Below, piece after piece: positions 1 to 6,738 of a stretch of 10,573 bases of DNA. How positions within the stretch are numbered: the stretch's first letter is position 1; every line of letters starts with the position of its first letter. The DNA comes from Flavobacteriaceae bacterium (GTDB lineage: Bacteria > Bacteroidota > Bacteroidia > Flavobacteriales > Weeksellaceae): assembly GCA_031289875.1 (NCBI GenBank), contig JAITOO010000107.1:1-10573 (forward strand), in the 5' to 3' direction. A model generated the notes under the pieces. That model saw only the letters and a program-made list of their open reading frames with translations. It had not been told where the DNA came from and made no database searches. The position numbers and the translations under genes are program-made.

Positions 1-47
1 AATAAATAACAATGTTTACTAAAATGATTATCGTACATAATGCTTGA

Positions 48-124
48 TTGGCTGAAAGCCAAGAGTTTAACTGCAGGTTGAAATCTGCGGTTATGAAAAT
101 TACGCCTTTCGAGTTGGCAGGTAA
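48..124. other. Cluster of three consecutive hairpins, function unknown
   Basis: Three stem-loops follow each other. The first is TTGGCT (48-53) / AGCCAA (57-62) with a GAA loop. The second is TAACTGCAG (68-76) / CTGCGGTTA (85-93) with one G-T pair and an 8-nt loop. The third is TTACGCC (100-106) / GGC (116-118) plus GTAA (121-124) with a 2-nt bulge. No long T tract follows any of them, so they do not look like ordinary terminators. They could be the tail of a structured RNA or of an upstream gene's 3' UTR beyond the left edge, or part of an intergenic repeat. The rest of 1-193 is very AT-rich, with several TAATAAATA-like strings and no supported gene. Confidence 0.3.
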
Positions 125-211
125 TAAATACGACATTCATATTTAATAAATATAGAGGAGAATATAAAGGTTTAATAAATAAATAAATATAAAATGTTCA
201 ATACTCATCTG

Positions 212-450
212 CAACACACCGTGTTGAGCTATTTACATCGAAGGCGTTTGACTTTAACAGCCTCATACAGGCATAGTGCAGGGATGGAAATACGTGTCCC
301 GTACCCCTCCATGGATATGCGTTATTGTGTGTCCGGTCTCCGCAAGGGCTATGGGACGGGAAGGTGCTTATTGTTCCGAGTTGCGCTTCGTTTATTCGGA
401 GATATGCACAGATTGCACCCTTTCAGGGTTTTTCGTCCGCAAAGCGGACG
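212..450. repeat. GC-richer palindromic intergenic island, probable Bacteroidota intergenic repeat
   Basis: This block is clearly richer in G and C than the AT-rich DNA on both sides and is packed with inverted repeats. They are CAACAC/GTGTTG (212-217/221-226), TCCCGT/ACGGGA (297-302/356-361), TCCGA/TCGGA (375-379/396-400), ACCCT/AGGGT (417-421/425-429) and CGTCCGC/GCGGACG (434-440/444-450). Read on the minus strand, the series of short 'CCCTGAAAGGG'-like palindromes separated by AT-rich linkers resembles dispersed intergenic repeats that I recall from Bacteroidota genomes. That resemblance is from memory and was not tested. Overlapping reading frames are open here (for example 194-514), but none resembles a known protein. 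The island may also fold as an RNA. Confidence 0.4.
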
Positions 451-555
451 AGCATTAAATGTTTTTTCGTTTTTGAAAAAATGTAATGTTTATGAAAAAA
501 ATATGACAAGTTAAGTAAGTTTTTATATTCAAGGCATTAAATATTGATATAATTT

Positions 556-1575
556 ATGGAAAATAATAAAGAAAAAGGTTTTCAAGAAACCGAAATGGAC
601 AGGACGTTGAAGAAATTTTGCATCCGGTACTTCTATTTAGTAATTCTTTTTTTATTTTGTAATGTAGTTTTTTTTATTTACGATAACGTACTGGCATATG
701 CTTATATATATGGTTTAACATTAATCCTGCACATAATTACACTTATTGTTATTTACAGATACAATTACAGCAACATAAAACTACTGACACCTATTTACTT
801 GCATTTTCTTTGTCTGTTTCTGTATCCAAAAATAATTTTCTATTGGAAGTTAGATTCCATATCAGCCTTTATGTGGTATGCTTTTATTCCCCTTGCCACC
901 GCAATACTGCATTTTTCGCCCAAAGCCGTCAGGTTTTGGAGCATTTATACTTCTGCGATTGTTGCCTCTGTTTTTTTTGTAGAGCCTTATGTACCTGACG
1001 ATTATGCACTCGTTGCTTCTCATAGACAAAAGGTGATATTAAACAGCACGACAGTCTTCATGTGTTTTGTATTGTTTTTTTTCTTTACGAATTACATTGT
1101 TAAAATATTAAAAATAAAAAAATACAATGCAGAACCTTATCAAGAAATTGTAGATGAAGATGTTGCGCAGGAATCAGAAAAAGAAGAAAACGATGCTGTA
1201 AAACTGAAAAATTTGTACCAAGAAATTGTTTTGTATTTTGACCATAAAAAACCTTACTGCGACCCGGATTTTACCGTATCCCAGCTTGCTTTAACTCTCA
1301 AAACCAACGTAAGTTACATAGCCAGATCTATAAAACAGGAAGCAGGACAGAATTTTAATGTTTTCATTAATACATACAGAATCAGGATGATAAAAGAGAT
1401 GATGGACGAAGATTATCAAGATAAATATACGATGAAATATATCCATACGTCCGGAGGGTTCAGATACCAATCGACTTTCAACAAAGTATTCAAAGACATC
1501 GAAGGCATCACTCCTTCCGATTATATCATCGACAATAAAAAGAGAAAAGAGGAACAATTGAACCATGAAAAATAA
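556..1575 (+). CDS. Membrane-anchored AraC-family transcriptional regulator
   Basis: The 339-residue protein has about six hydrophobic segments at residues 24-42, 48-67, 75-96, 105-121, 127-143 and 160-186. A charged linker (about 190-215) rich in Glu and Lys follows, and then a C-terminal AraC/XylS DNA-binding domain. That domain has two helix-turn-helix units: one around 239-260 (FTVSQLALTLKTNVSYIARS) and one around 291-313, with the typical YQSTFNKVFKDIEGITPSDY ending. The fusion of a multi-pass membrane part to an AraC domain is a common Flavobacteriia arrangement; the membrane part is presumed to sense an unknown signal. The ATG at 556 is the first in frame and has no clear Shine-Dalgarno sequence. 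No convincing promoter was found upstream. Targets are unknown; the direct repeat at 1761-1782 in front of the next operon is a candidate because AraC proteins bind direct repeats. Confidence 0.85.
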   Translation: MENNKEKGFQETEMDRTLKKFCIRYFYLVILFLFCNVVFFIYDNVLAYAYIYGLTLILHIITLIVIYRYNYSNIKLLTPIYLHFLCLFLYPKIIFYWKLDSISAFMWYAFIPLATAILHFSPKAVRFWSIYTSAIVASVFFVEPYVPDDYALVASHRQKVILNSTTVFMCFVLFFFFTNYIVKILKIKKYNAEPYQEIVDEDVAQESEKEENDAVKLKNLYQEIVLYFDHKKPYCDPDFTVSQLALTLKTNVSYIARSIKQEAGQNFNVFINTYRIRMIKEMMDEDYQDKYTMKYIHTSGGFRYQSTFNKVFKDIEGITPSDYIIDNKKRKEEQLNHEK

Positions 1576-1578
1576 TCG

Positions 1579-1704
1579 AGAGTCTTAACTCTTAGATAGA
1601 TACCAAGTTAAAAAAATCGTATTATTGTTTAATGTTTATTTTCATTGCTTTACGAAAATTTGATTTTTTTGTAAACATAAAAACCTATCGAAGGGTAAGA
1701 CTCT
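1579..1704. repeat. 126-bp element with imperfect terminal inverted repeats, MITE-like
   Basis: The left arm (1579-1599, beginning AGAGTCTTAAC) and the right arm (1685-1704, ending GGTAAGACTCT) are inverted copies that match at 18 of 21 positions, with two mismatches and one gap. They enclose about 85 bp of AT-rich sequence. Inside is a further hairpin, TTTACGAAAA (1649-1658) with TTTTTGTAAA (1666-1675), containing one G-T pair. The left arm starts 3 nt after the stop codon of the AraC-type regulator. No reading frame lies inside, and I see no clear target-site duplication. It could be a small non-autonomous transposable element, a recombination remnant or a large 3' RNA structure; the sequence alone does not decide. 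Confidence 0.4.
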
Positions 1705-1750
1705 GCGTTTCAGCTATTAGATAAAACATTTAGTAGTCATTAAAATTAAT

Positions 1751-1782
1751 TTTGTACCTTTACATTTCAGATACATTTCAGA
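1751..1782 (+). promoter_or_regulatory. Candidate promoter and 11-bp tandem operator-like repeat before the thioredoxin gene
   Basis: TACATTTCAGA occurs twice head to tail without a mismatch (1761-1771 and 1772-1782), ending 28 bp before the thioredoxin start. A TTTG at 1751-1754 lies 17 bp upstream of the second TACATTTC (1772-1779), which fits the Bacteroidota TTTG-N17-23-TAnnTTTG pattern except for the last base. TACCTTTA (1755-1762) is a second imperfect -7 candidate. An 11-bp period puts both copies on the same face of the helix, as expected for a regulator binding direct repeats. Confidence 0.4.
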
Positions 1783-1810
1783 GCAAAAATATGTCTAAAA
1801 ATCAGAAAAA

Positions 1811-3127
1811 ATGACAAAGTATTTTTCATGGTGTTTGCTGCTGGCAACTTCCATAATGCAGGCGCAGTTCACTTTTAAGGGAACTATCGACAATTATGCA
1901 GGCAAAAGAGCCCTGCTCAAACTCAATACCGCTTTTGACGGCGTAGTGGCAGGCACTATCACTACCGACGCATCGGGGAAATTCTCCATTCCCATTAAGG
2001 AAAAATATACAGGAGTGCTTACCCTCTCCCTTCTTGACGCCAAACAAGACCATATTTTCATTTCCGACAATACCAATATTGATTTCAAGGCTTCCCTTGA
2101 TTCCGACAACCAGTTCTATCTGATTGATGCAGGAAATGCCCTCAATACAGCGTACCGCAACTATCTGAGCTACAATAATAAAAAAACAACTTCCCTCCCT
2201 CAGTTGGAAACTTTAATAAACAGCTATAAACCTTCGGACGCTTTTTATTCTCAAATCCAAGCGGAAATCAAAAACATCAACAGTTTGCCCGAATCGGATT
2301 ATACAAAATATCCCTATCTTGCCTATTACATTCCCGCTTCTAAATTGGCAGAATCGCTCAAGAAGAACAACACGAAAGATTACGCAGCCGCAAAAGAAAT
2401 CATCATCGAGCAATTTGCCAATTCAGGTGAAGAATTTGAAACTTCGGGCTTGGGCAAAGGATTATTGTACAATTATTTCGTATTATCGACGACGGGAATT
2501 TCAAGCGCAGACCAGGAAAATAAAATTGATCAGGCAGTGCAGACTCTGCTTGACGAAGCAGGAGAAGAAACTTCGCGCGGACAGGAAATTTTAGCCGCCG
2601 CCATTGATATGCTGATCAGCTACGGCGTGGATAAAGTTGCAGAAAAATATATGGCAAAAGCGCAGTCTATGACTTGTGAAATCACGCCTGAACTTAAAGA
2701 AACGCTGGCTAAGAACAATAATATCAAAGTCGGAAAAATTATTCCTAATGTTGCCTTTACGCATAAACTGGCAGGAAAATACAACTCTCTTTATGACATC
2801 AAAACCTCCTACAAATTGATTTTGGTCTGGGCTTCGTGGTGCAGCCACTGCCAGCAGGAAATGCCCTATGTGAAGCAGTTTTACGACAGGTTTAAAAAAT
2901 CGGGCGGAGAAATTATCGCACTTTCCGTAGATTACAGCAAAGAAGACTGGGAAAAAGCCATCGTCGATTTTACATGGCTCAACGATTCCGAACTGCTTGG
3001 CTGGGACAGTGATTTCGTTAAAACGTTGAACATTTCAGGAACACCGACCTTGATTCTGGTCGATAACAACAACAAAATATTGAAAATCACCAGCAGAATA
3101 TCAGAAATTGCCAATACAGTAAAATAA
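1811..3127 (+). CDS. Exported TlpA-like thiol-disulfide oxidoreductase with DUF4369-type N-terminal domain
   Basis: The 438-residue protein begins with a short signal peptide (about 1-18, ending MQAQ), so it should act outside the cytoplasm. Residues 20 to about 115 form a beta-rich segment of the DUF4369 type (start FTFKGTIDNYAGKRALLKL), which in Bacteroidota is often joined to TlpA domains. The middle (about 120-305) is helical and unassigned. The thioredoxin fold covers about 307-430: the active site is WCSHC (Trp343, Cys344, Cys347), and the cis-proline loop is ISGTPTL (Pro412). The last two residues of each motif fit a reducing or isomerising TlpA/ResA-like enzyme; the partner protein is not known. 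The stop lies 4 nt before pruA, so the two are probably co-transcribed, although no direct functional link between them is established. Confidence 0.88.
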   Translation: MTKYFSWCLLLATSIMQAQFTFKGTIDNYAGKRALLKLNTAFDGVVAGTITTDASGKFSIPIKEKYTGVLTLSLLDAKQDHIFISDNTNIDFKASLDSDNQFYLIDAGNALNTAYRNYLSYNNKKTTSLPQLETLINSYKPSDAFYSQIQAEIKNINSLPESDYTKYPYLAYYIPASKLAESLKKNNTKDYAAAKEIIIEQFANSGEEFETSGLGKGLLYNYFVLSTTGISSADQENKIDQAVQTLLDEAGEETSRGQEILAAAIDMLISYGVDKVAEKYMAKAQSMTCEITPELKETLAKNNNIKVGKIIPNVAFTHKLAGKYNSLYDIKTSYKLILVWASWCSHCQQEMPYVKQFYDRFKKSGGEIIALSVDYSKEDWEKAIVDFTWLNDSELLGWDSDFVKTLNISGTPTLILVDNNNKILKITSRISEIANTVK

Positions 3128-3131
3128 CATC

Positions 3132-4754
3132 ATGTCAGGAATTTTCAGAGTACCAAAACCCCAAAACGAACCTGCAAAAGCCTATGCACCGGATTCAAAA
3201 GAAAAAAAATCTTTATTGAAAGTTTATGAGGAACTCTACAGCCAAATCATCGAAGTACCTCAATACATAGGCGGAGAAAAAATATTTTCAGGAGAAAAAA
3301 TAGAAATAAGACCGCCTCACAACCATCAGCATATTGTGGGCATTTATCACAAAGGAACTCTCAAAGACGTTGATAGAGCGATTGTCTCAGCCTTGACGGC
3401 GAGAAAAGAATGGGCTGCGCTCGCTTGGGAACAGCGCGCTTCCATTTTTTTGAAAGCAGCAGATTTAGCGGCAGGAAAATACCGCGATATGCTCAATGCT
3501 TCCACAATGATAGGTCAATCTAAAAATGTTTTTCAGGCAGAAGTTGATTCCGCCTGCGAACTGATTGATTTTCTGCGTTTCAATACTTATTTCATGACTC
3601 AAATCTATTCCGAACAGCCGCTGTTTTCCGAAGGCGTGCTGAACCGATCGGAATACCGCCCGTTAGAAGGGTTTACCTATGCCGTAACGCCGTTCAACTT
3701 TACGTCAATTTCCATGAATCTTGCCGCTTCTATGGCGCTGATGGGAAATGTCGTGATTTGGAAACCGTCTCATACTCAGGTATATTCAGCCAAAGTCATC
3801 ATGGATTTGTGGGAAGAAGCCGGTCTTCCGAAAGGCGTTATCAATATGATTTTAACCGATTCCGCAGAAACCTCTCAAAAAATCTTTGCCCACCCTGATT
3901 TTGCAGGAGTCCATTTCACCGGCTCAACCCGCGTTTTCCAGAGTTTTTGGTCGGAAATCGGCAGTAATATTCAAAAATATAAAACCTATCCGAGAATTGT
4001 GGGCGAAACGGGCGGAAAAGATTTTATTTTGGCGCATCCAAGCGCAGAACCCGACGCTTTGGCTACAGGCTTGGTGCGGGGTGCATTTGAATATCAAGGA
4101 CAGAAATGTTCGGCAGCTTCGAGAGCCTATATTCCTGTAAGTTTGTGGAATACGGTAATGCAAAAAATGAAAGACATGATTTCCGAGTTTCAAATCGGAA
4201 CGCCTGCGGATACTTCCAATTTCATCAATGCCGTCATCGACAAGAAAGCTTTTGATAAAATCAAAGGTTATATCGAAAGAGCGGAAGCCTCTCAGGAAGC
4301 GGAAATTATCATCGGTGGTCAATGCAACGATTCGACGGGATATTTCATCTATCCAACCGTTATCTTGGCTAAAAATCCGCACTATGAAAGTATGATTGAA
4401 GAAATATTCGGTCCCGTGCTAAGCGTTTATGTTTACGAAGACGAAAAATGGGAAGAAATGTTTGAGCTAATCGACACGTCCACAGAATATTCCCTGACAG
4501 GTTCGGTGTTTGCACAGGACAGATACGCAATTGCGCAAGCAACAGAAGCCTTGAAAAATGCTTCAGGAAATTTCTACATCAACGACAAACCAACAGGCGC
4601 AGTGGTCGGACAACAACCTTTCGGCGGAGCGAGGGCTTCAGGAACGAATGATAAAGCGGGTTCTGCTCAAAATCTATTGCGCTGGACATCAGTGAGAAGC
4701 ATCAAGGAAACCTTAGTTCCCTCGACAGATTATAAATATCCGTTTTTAGGGTAA
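3132..4754 (+). CDS. pruA: Delta-1-pyrroline-5-carboxylate dehydrogenase (L-glutamate gamma-semialdehyde dehydrogenase)
   Basis: This enzyme oxidises L-glutamate gamma-semialdehyde to glutamate with NAD+, the second step of proline catabolism. The 540 residues match the long ALDH4A1-like form of the aldehyde dehydrogenase superfamily rather than bifunctional PutA. Visible landmarks are VTPFNF with Asn189, IWKPS with the cofactor Lys211, FTGST (262-266), GETGGKDF with the general base Glu292, GQKCSAASR with catalytic Cys326, EEIFGPVL with Glu424, and the C-terminal PFGGARASGTNDKAG. All expected active-site residues are present and the gene looks intact. No proline dehydrogenase (prodh/putA) gene is in the window. 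It starts 4 nt after the thioredoxin gene, has no clear Shine-Dalgarno sequence and is probably translated from that transcript. mgtE converges on it, with 65 bp between. Confidence 0.95.
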   Translation: MSGIFRVPKPQNEPAKAYAPDSKEKKSLLKVYEELYSQIIEVPQYIGGEKIFSGEKIEIRPPHNHQHIVGIYHKGTLKDVDRAIVSALTARKEWAALAWEQRASIFLKAADLAAGKYRDMLNASTMIGQSKNVFQAEVDSACELIDFLRFNTYFMTQIYSEQPLFSEGVLNRSEYRPLEGFTYAVTPFNFTSISMNLAASMALMGNVVIWKPSHTQVYSAKVIMDLWEEAGLPKGVINMILTDSAETSQKIFAHPDFAGVHFTGSTRVFQSFWSEIGSNIQKYKTYPRIVGETGGKDFILAHPSAEPDALATGLVRGAFEYQGQKCSAASRAYIPVSLWNTVMQKMKDMISEFQIGTPADTSNFINAVIDKKAFDKIKGYIERAEASQEAEIIIGGQCNDSTGYFIYPTVILAKNPHYESMIEEIFGPVLSVYVYEDEKWEEMFELIDTSTEYSLTGSVFAQDRYAIAQATEALKNASGNFYINDKPTGAVVGQQPFGGARASGTNDKAGSAQNLLRWTSVRSIKETLVPSTDYKYPFLG

Positions 4755-4819
4755 AAACTAAGTGGCAGAATGAGATTGAAATACCTATAACATTCAGTGA
4801 TCATATCTTCAAAACGCTG

Positions 4820-6145
4820 TTAAAGCAGTATCAATAAAGCAATGGAGAAATAGATAATCAGTCCGGTAACGTCCACCATCGTAGCGACAAAAGGCGCAGA
4901 GGAAGTTGCAGGGTCTAACTTGAACAGTCTCAGCACAAAAGGTATCATTGAGCCGGAAAGCGTTCCCCAAAGCACAATCCCTATAAGGGATAGAGAAACC
5001 GTGAGACCGACCAAAGTCCAATGTTCGCCGTAATTATAGAAATGGAAACTCTGCCAGATAAATATCCGTATAAATCCGATAACTCCCAAAGTTACACCCA
5101 ACAGCAGCCCTGAAAAAATTTCCTTTTTCATCACATACCACCAGTCTCGCAAACCTATTTCTTTCAGCGCCATAGCGCGAATAATCAGCGTGGCTGCCTG
5201 CGATCCGGAGTTTCCTCCGCTGGAAATAATCAACGGAATGAAAAGCGTCAGCACCAAAGCGCGTTCGATTTCTTTCTCGAAATACCCCATAGCGCTTGCC
5301 GTGAGCATTTCTCCAAGAAAGAGAATAATCAGCCAGCCTGCACGTTTTTTGAACAGTGTGAGCAGCGGCGTGTCCCGATAGGGAATGTCCAAAGCCTCCA
5401 AGCCTCCGAACTTTTGAATGTCTTCGGTGTCGCGTTCTTGAACAATGTCGAGAACGTCGTCTGCCGTGACTATCCCTACCAAAACGCCTGTTTCCGAGAC
5501 CACAGGCAGGGCGGAACGGTCGTATTTTTCGAACATGGGAATAGCTTCTTCTTGATTCATGGTGCTTCTGAGGGCGATGAAATTGTAATCGCAGAGTTCT
5601 TCGATGAGCATATCGTCGTCTGCCAAGAGAAGATTTCCTATTCGTATATCGTCCAATAGTTTATCATTTTTATCGACGACGTAAATGTAGTTAAGAGTTT
5701 CGGCTTTTCTGCCGAATTTTTTGATGTGCGCAAACGCTTGTCCAACCGTACAGTTTTTTTTTGCCTGAATGTAGTTGGGGGTCATTAAACGTCCGACACT
5801 GTCTTCGGGGTATCCGAGCAGGTGAAGAGCTACTTTGCGCTCGCTTTCGTCAAGGAGGTTGATGGTGTTTTTAATCAAATCGTCGGGCAAATCAACGAAA
5901 AATTCGGTACGGTCGTCAGGCGCCATTTCGTTGAGGAGGTCGGTAATATCTTTTTTTCCCAAACCGTGCAGCAAATCTTGCTGAATTTTAGGGTCTAAAT
6001 AAGTGAAAACCTCTGTTTTTTGTTCGCTGGGCAGAAGAAAAAAGGTCAGGATTCTGTCTTTTTCGTTAAGCTCTGTAAGTTTTTCCGCAATGTCGTTTGG
6101 GTGAAGATTTTCTGCCATAGTACCTTCAAAAATATTTGTAGCCAT
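4820..6145 (-). CDS. mgtE: MgtE-type magnesium channel/transporter
   Basis: MgtE is an inner-membrane, dimeric Mg2+ channel gated by cytosolic Mg2+. The order is an N-terminal helical MgtE_N domain (about 10-120), a CBS pair (about 121-245; MTPNYI and SALPVVSETGVLVGIVTADD are visible) and a C-terminal membrane domain with five helices (about 270-441). The helix with the conserved IISSGGNSGSQAATLI stretch (about 306-321) and the pore-lining Asp of MVDVTG (Asp425) are present. The ORF can be extended to a TTG at 6187, but that codon is part of the -7 promoter element. The ATG at 6145 is therefore the preferred start (441 residues, usual family length). A third candidate, ATG at 6118, also precedes the domain. 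It converges with pruA; no strong terminator is seen between them. Confidence 0.93.
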   Translation of the reverse strand: MATNIFEGTMAENLHPNDIAEKLTELNEKDRILTFFLLPSEQKTEVFTYLDPKIQQDLLHGLGKKDITDLLNEMAPDDRTEFFVDLPDDLIKNTINLLDESERKVALHLLGYPEDSVGRLMTPNYIQAKKNCTVGQAFAHIKKFGRKAETLNYIYVVDKNDKLLDDIRIGNLLLADDDMLIEELCDYNFIALRSTMNQEEAIPMFEKYDRSALPVVSETGVLVGIVTADDVLDIVQERDTEDIQKFGGLEALDIPYRDTPLLTLFKKRAGWLIILFLGEMLTASAMGYFEKEIERALVLTLFIPLIISSGGNSGSQAATLIIRAMALKEIGLRDWWYVMKKEIFSGLLLGVTLGVIGFIRIFIWQSFHFYNYGEHWTLVGLTVSLSLIGIVLWGTLSGSMIPFVLRLFKLDPATSSAPFVATMVDVTGLIIYFSIALLILL

Positions 6146-6184
6146 AGACTTACGTTTTTTAGTTAATACTCCCGAAAAGTTTTG

Positions 6185-6216
6185 CAAATATAGTGTTAAT
6201 TGGTCAATGTGGCAAT
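6185..6216 (-). promoter_or_regulatory. Bacteroidota-type promoter of mgtE
   Basis: On the minus strand, TATATTTG (6192-6185) matches the -7 consensus TAnnTTTG exactly. ATTG (6216-6213) lies 20 bp upstream in the -33 position. Transcription would start near 6178, giving a leader of about 33 nt to the ATG at 6145 and excluding the TTG at 6187. The leader is too short for a magnesium riboswitch. Confidence 0.65.
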
Positions 6217-6302
6217 TTTCTATGGGAACAAAAATTTTTGGTAGATTTTTTTTATAATCTGTTTCAGCAACAACAAGCTAATCCATTTTTTTCTAAAAAA
6301 AT

Positions 6303-6333
6303 TTTGTCATTTAAAAAATGTATTCTATATTTG
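6303..6333 (+). promoter_or_regulatory. Bacteroidota-type promoter of the blaI-M56-GIN operon
   Basis: TTTG (6303-6306), a 19-bp spacer and TATATTTG (6326-6333) match the primary sigma factor consensus of Bacteroidota in every fixed position. Transcription should begin about 20 nt before the ATG at 6361, leaving a very short AT-rich leader without a Shine-Dalgarno sequence. The -7 element lies within the operator dyad described separately. Confidence 0.8.
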
Positions 6334-6340
6334 TAGAATA
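6321..6340 (+). promoter_or_regulatory. BlaI/MecI-type operator overlapping the -7 element
   Basis: TATTCTA (6321-6327), a 6-bp centre and TAGAATA (6334-6340) form a perfect 7-bp inverted repeat. The TGTA within the right half resembles the TACA/TGTA core of known BlaI/MecI operators. Because it covers the -7 box, a repressor bound here would block RNA polymerase. A second, weaker half-site, TAGAATC at 6354-6360, lies exactly 20 bp downstream and abuts the start codon; its left half (6341-6347) matches poorly. Autoregulation by the adjacent repressor is the natural reading. Confidence 0.7.
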
Positions 6341-6360
6341 AAATTTACAATTATAGAATC

Positions 6361-6738
6361 ATGGTCGGTTTGTCAAAAAAAGAAGAACAGTTAATGGAAT
6401 ATATTTGGAGTGGTAAGCGATTGTTTCTCAAAGAGATAATCGAATGTTATCCTGAGCCGAAACCTGCTGTTACGACAGTTTCAACTCTGCTTAAACGAGT
6501 GCAGGACAAGGGTTTTGCTGCATACGAAACTTTTGGAAATTCGCGGCAATACTATCCTTTGGTCAAAAAAAACGATTATTTTTCTAAAGAGGTTAGCGGA
6601 ATGATTAAGAATTTTTTTAATAATTCCACCGAGCAATTTGCTTCGTTTTTCGCTTCGGCAAGAGGTTTGAGCATGGAAGAACTGGAAAATCTGAGAAAAA
6701 TCGTAGATTCTGAAATTCAAAAAAAGAAAAAATCATGA
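6361..6738 (+). CDS. BlaI/MecI-family transcriptional repressor
   Basis: This 125-residue protein has the usual length and layout of BlaI-type repressors. An N-terminal winged helix begins LSKKEEQLMEYIW. Its recognition helix lies around 36-52 (VTTVSTLLKRVQDKGF), and the wing has the FGNSRQYYPLV pattern (58-68). The C-terminal dimerisation helices contain FFASARGLSMEELENLRKIV, near where BlaI proteins are cleaved by their partner protease. In the known systems, the dimer represses its own operon until the M56 protease is activated. Here the gene overlaps the M56 gene by 4 nt (ATGA), implying translational coupling, and a perfect dyad covers its promoter. No beta-lactamase gene is close by, so resistance should not be assumed. 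Confidence 0.92.
   Translation: MVGLSKKEEQLMEYIWSGKRLFLKEIIECYPEPKPAVTTVSTLLKRVQDKGFAAYETFGNSRQYYPLVKKNDYFSKEVSGMIKNFFNNSTEQFASFFASARGLSMEELENLRKIVDSEIQKKKKS

Noticed and set aside
100..124. T-arm-like sequence with TTCGAG that suggested a tRNA fragment
   Set aside because: The five-base-pair T stem cannot be formed around the loop and no acceptor, D or anticodon arms or CCA end are present.
194..514. A 106-codon open frame on the plus strand
   Set aside because: It lies over the palindromic island, a second frame (276-458) is open in the same place, the composition is unlike the real genes nearby, and no family is recognised. It is most likely a by-product of the GC-richer repeat.
3924..4382. 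A 152-codon minus-strand frame within pruA
   Set aside because: It overlaps a fully supported dehydrogenase with all active-site motifs and has no recognisable domain, start signal or promoter.
4755..4819. Bidirectional terminator between pruA and mgtE
   Set aside because: Only 3-bp stems are visible in the 65-bp gap and there is no T run after them in either direction.
6146..6360. A magnesium-sensing riboswitch in front of mgtE
   Set aside because: The predicted leader is only about 33 nt, too short for the M-box or similar elements, and most of the interval is upstream of the promoter.
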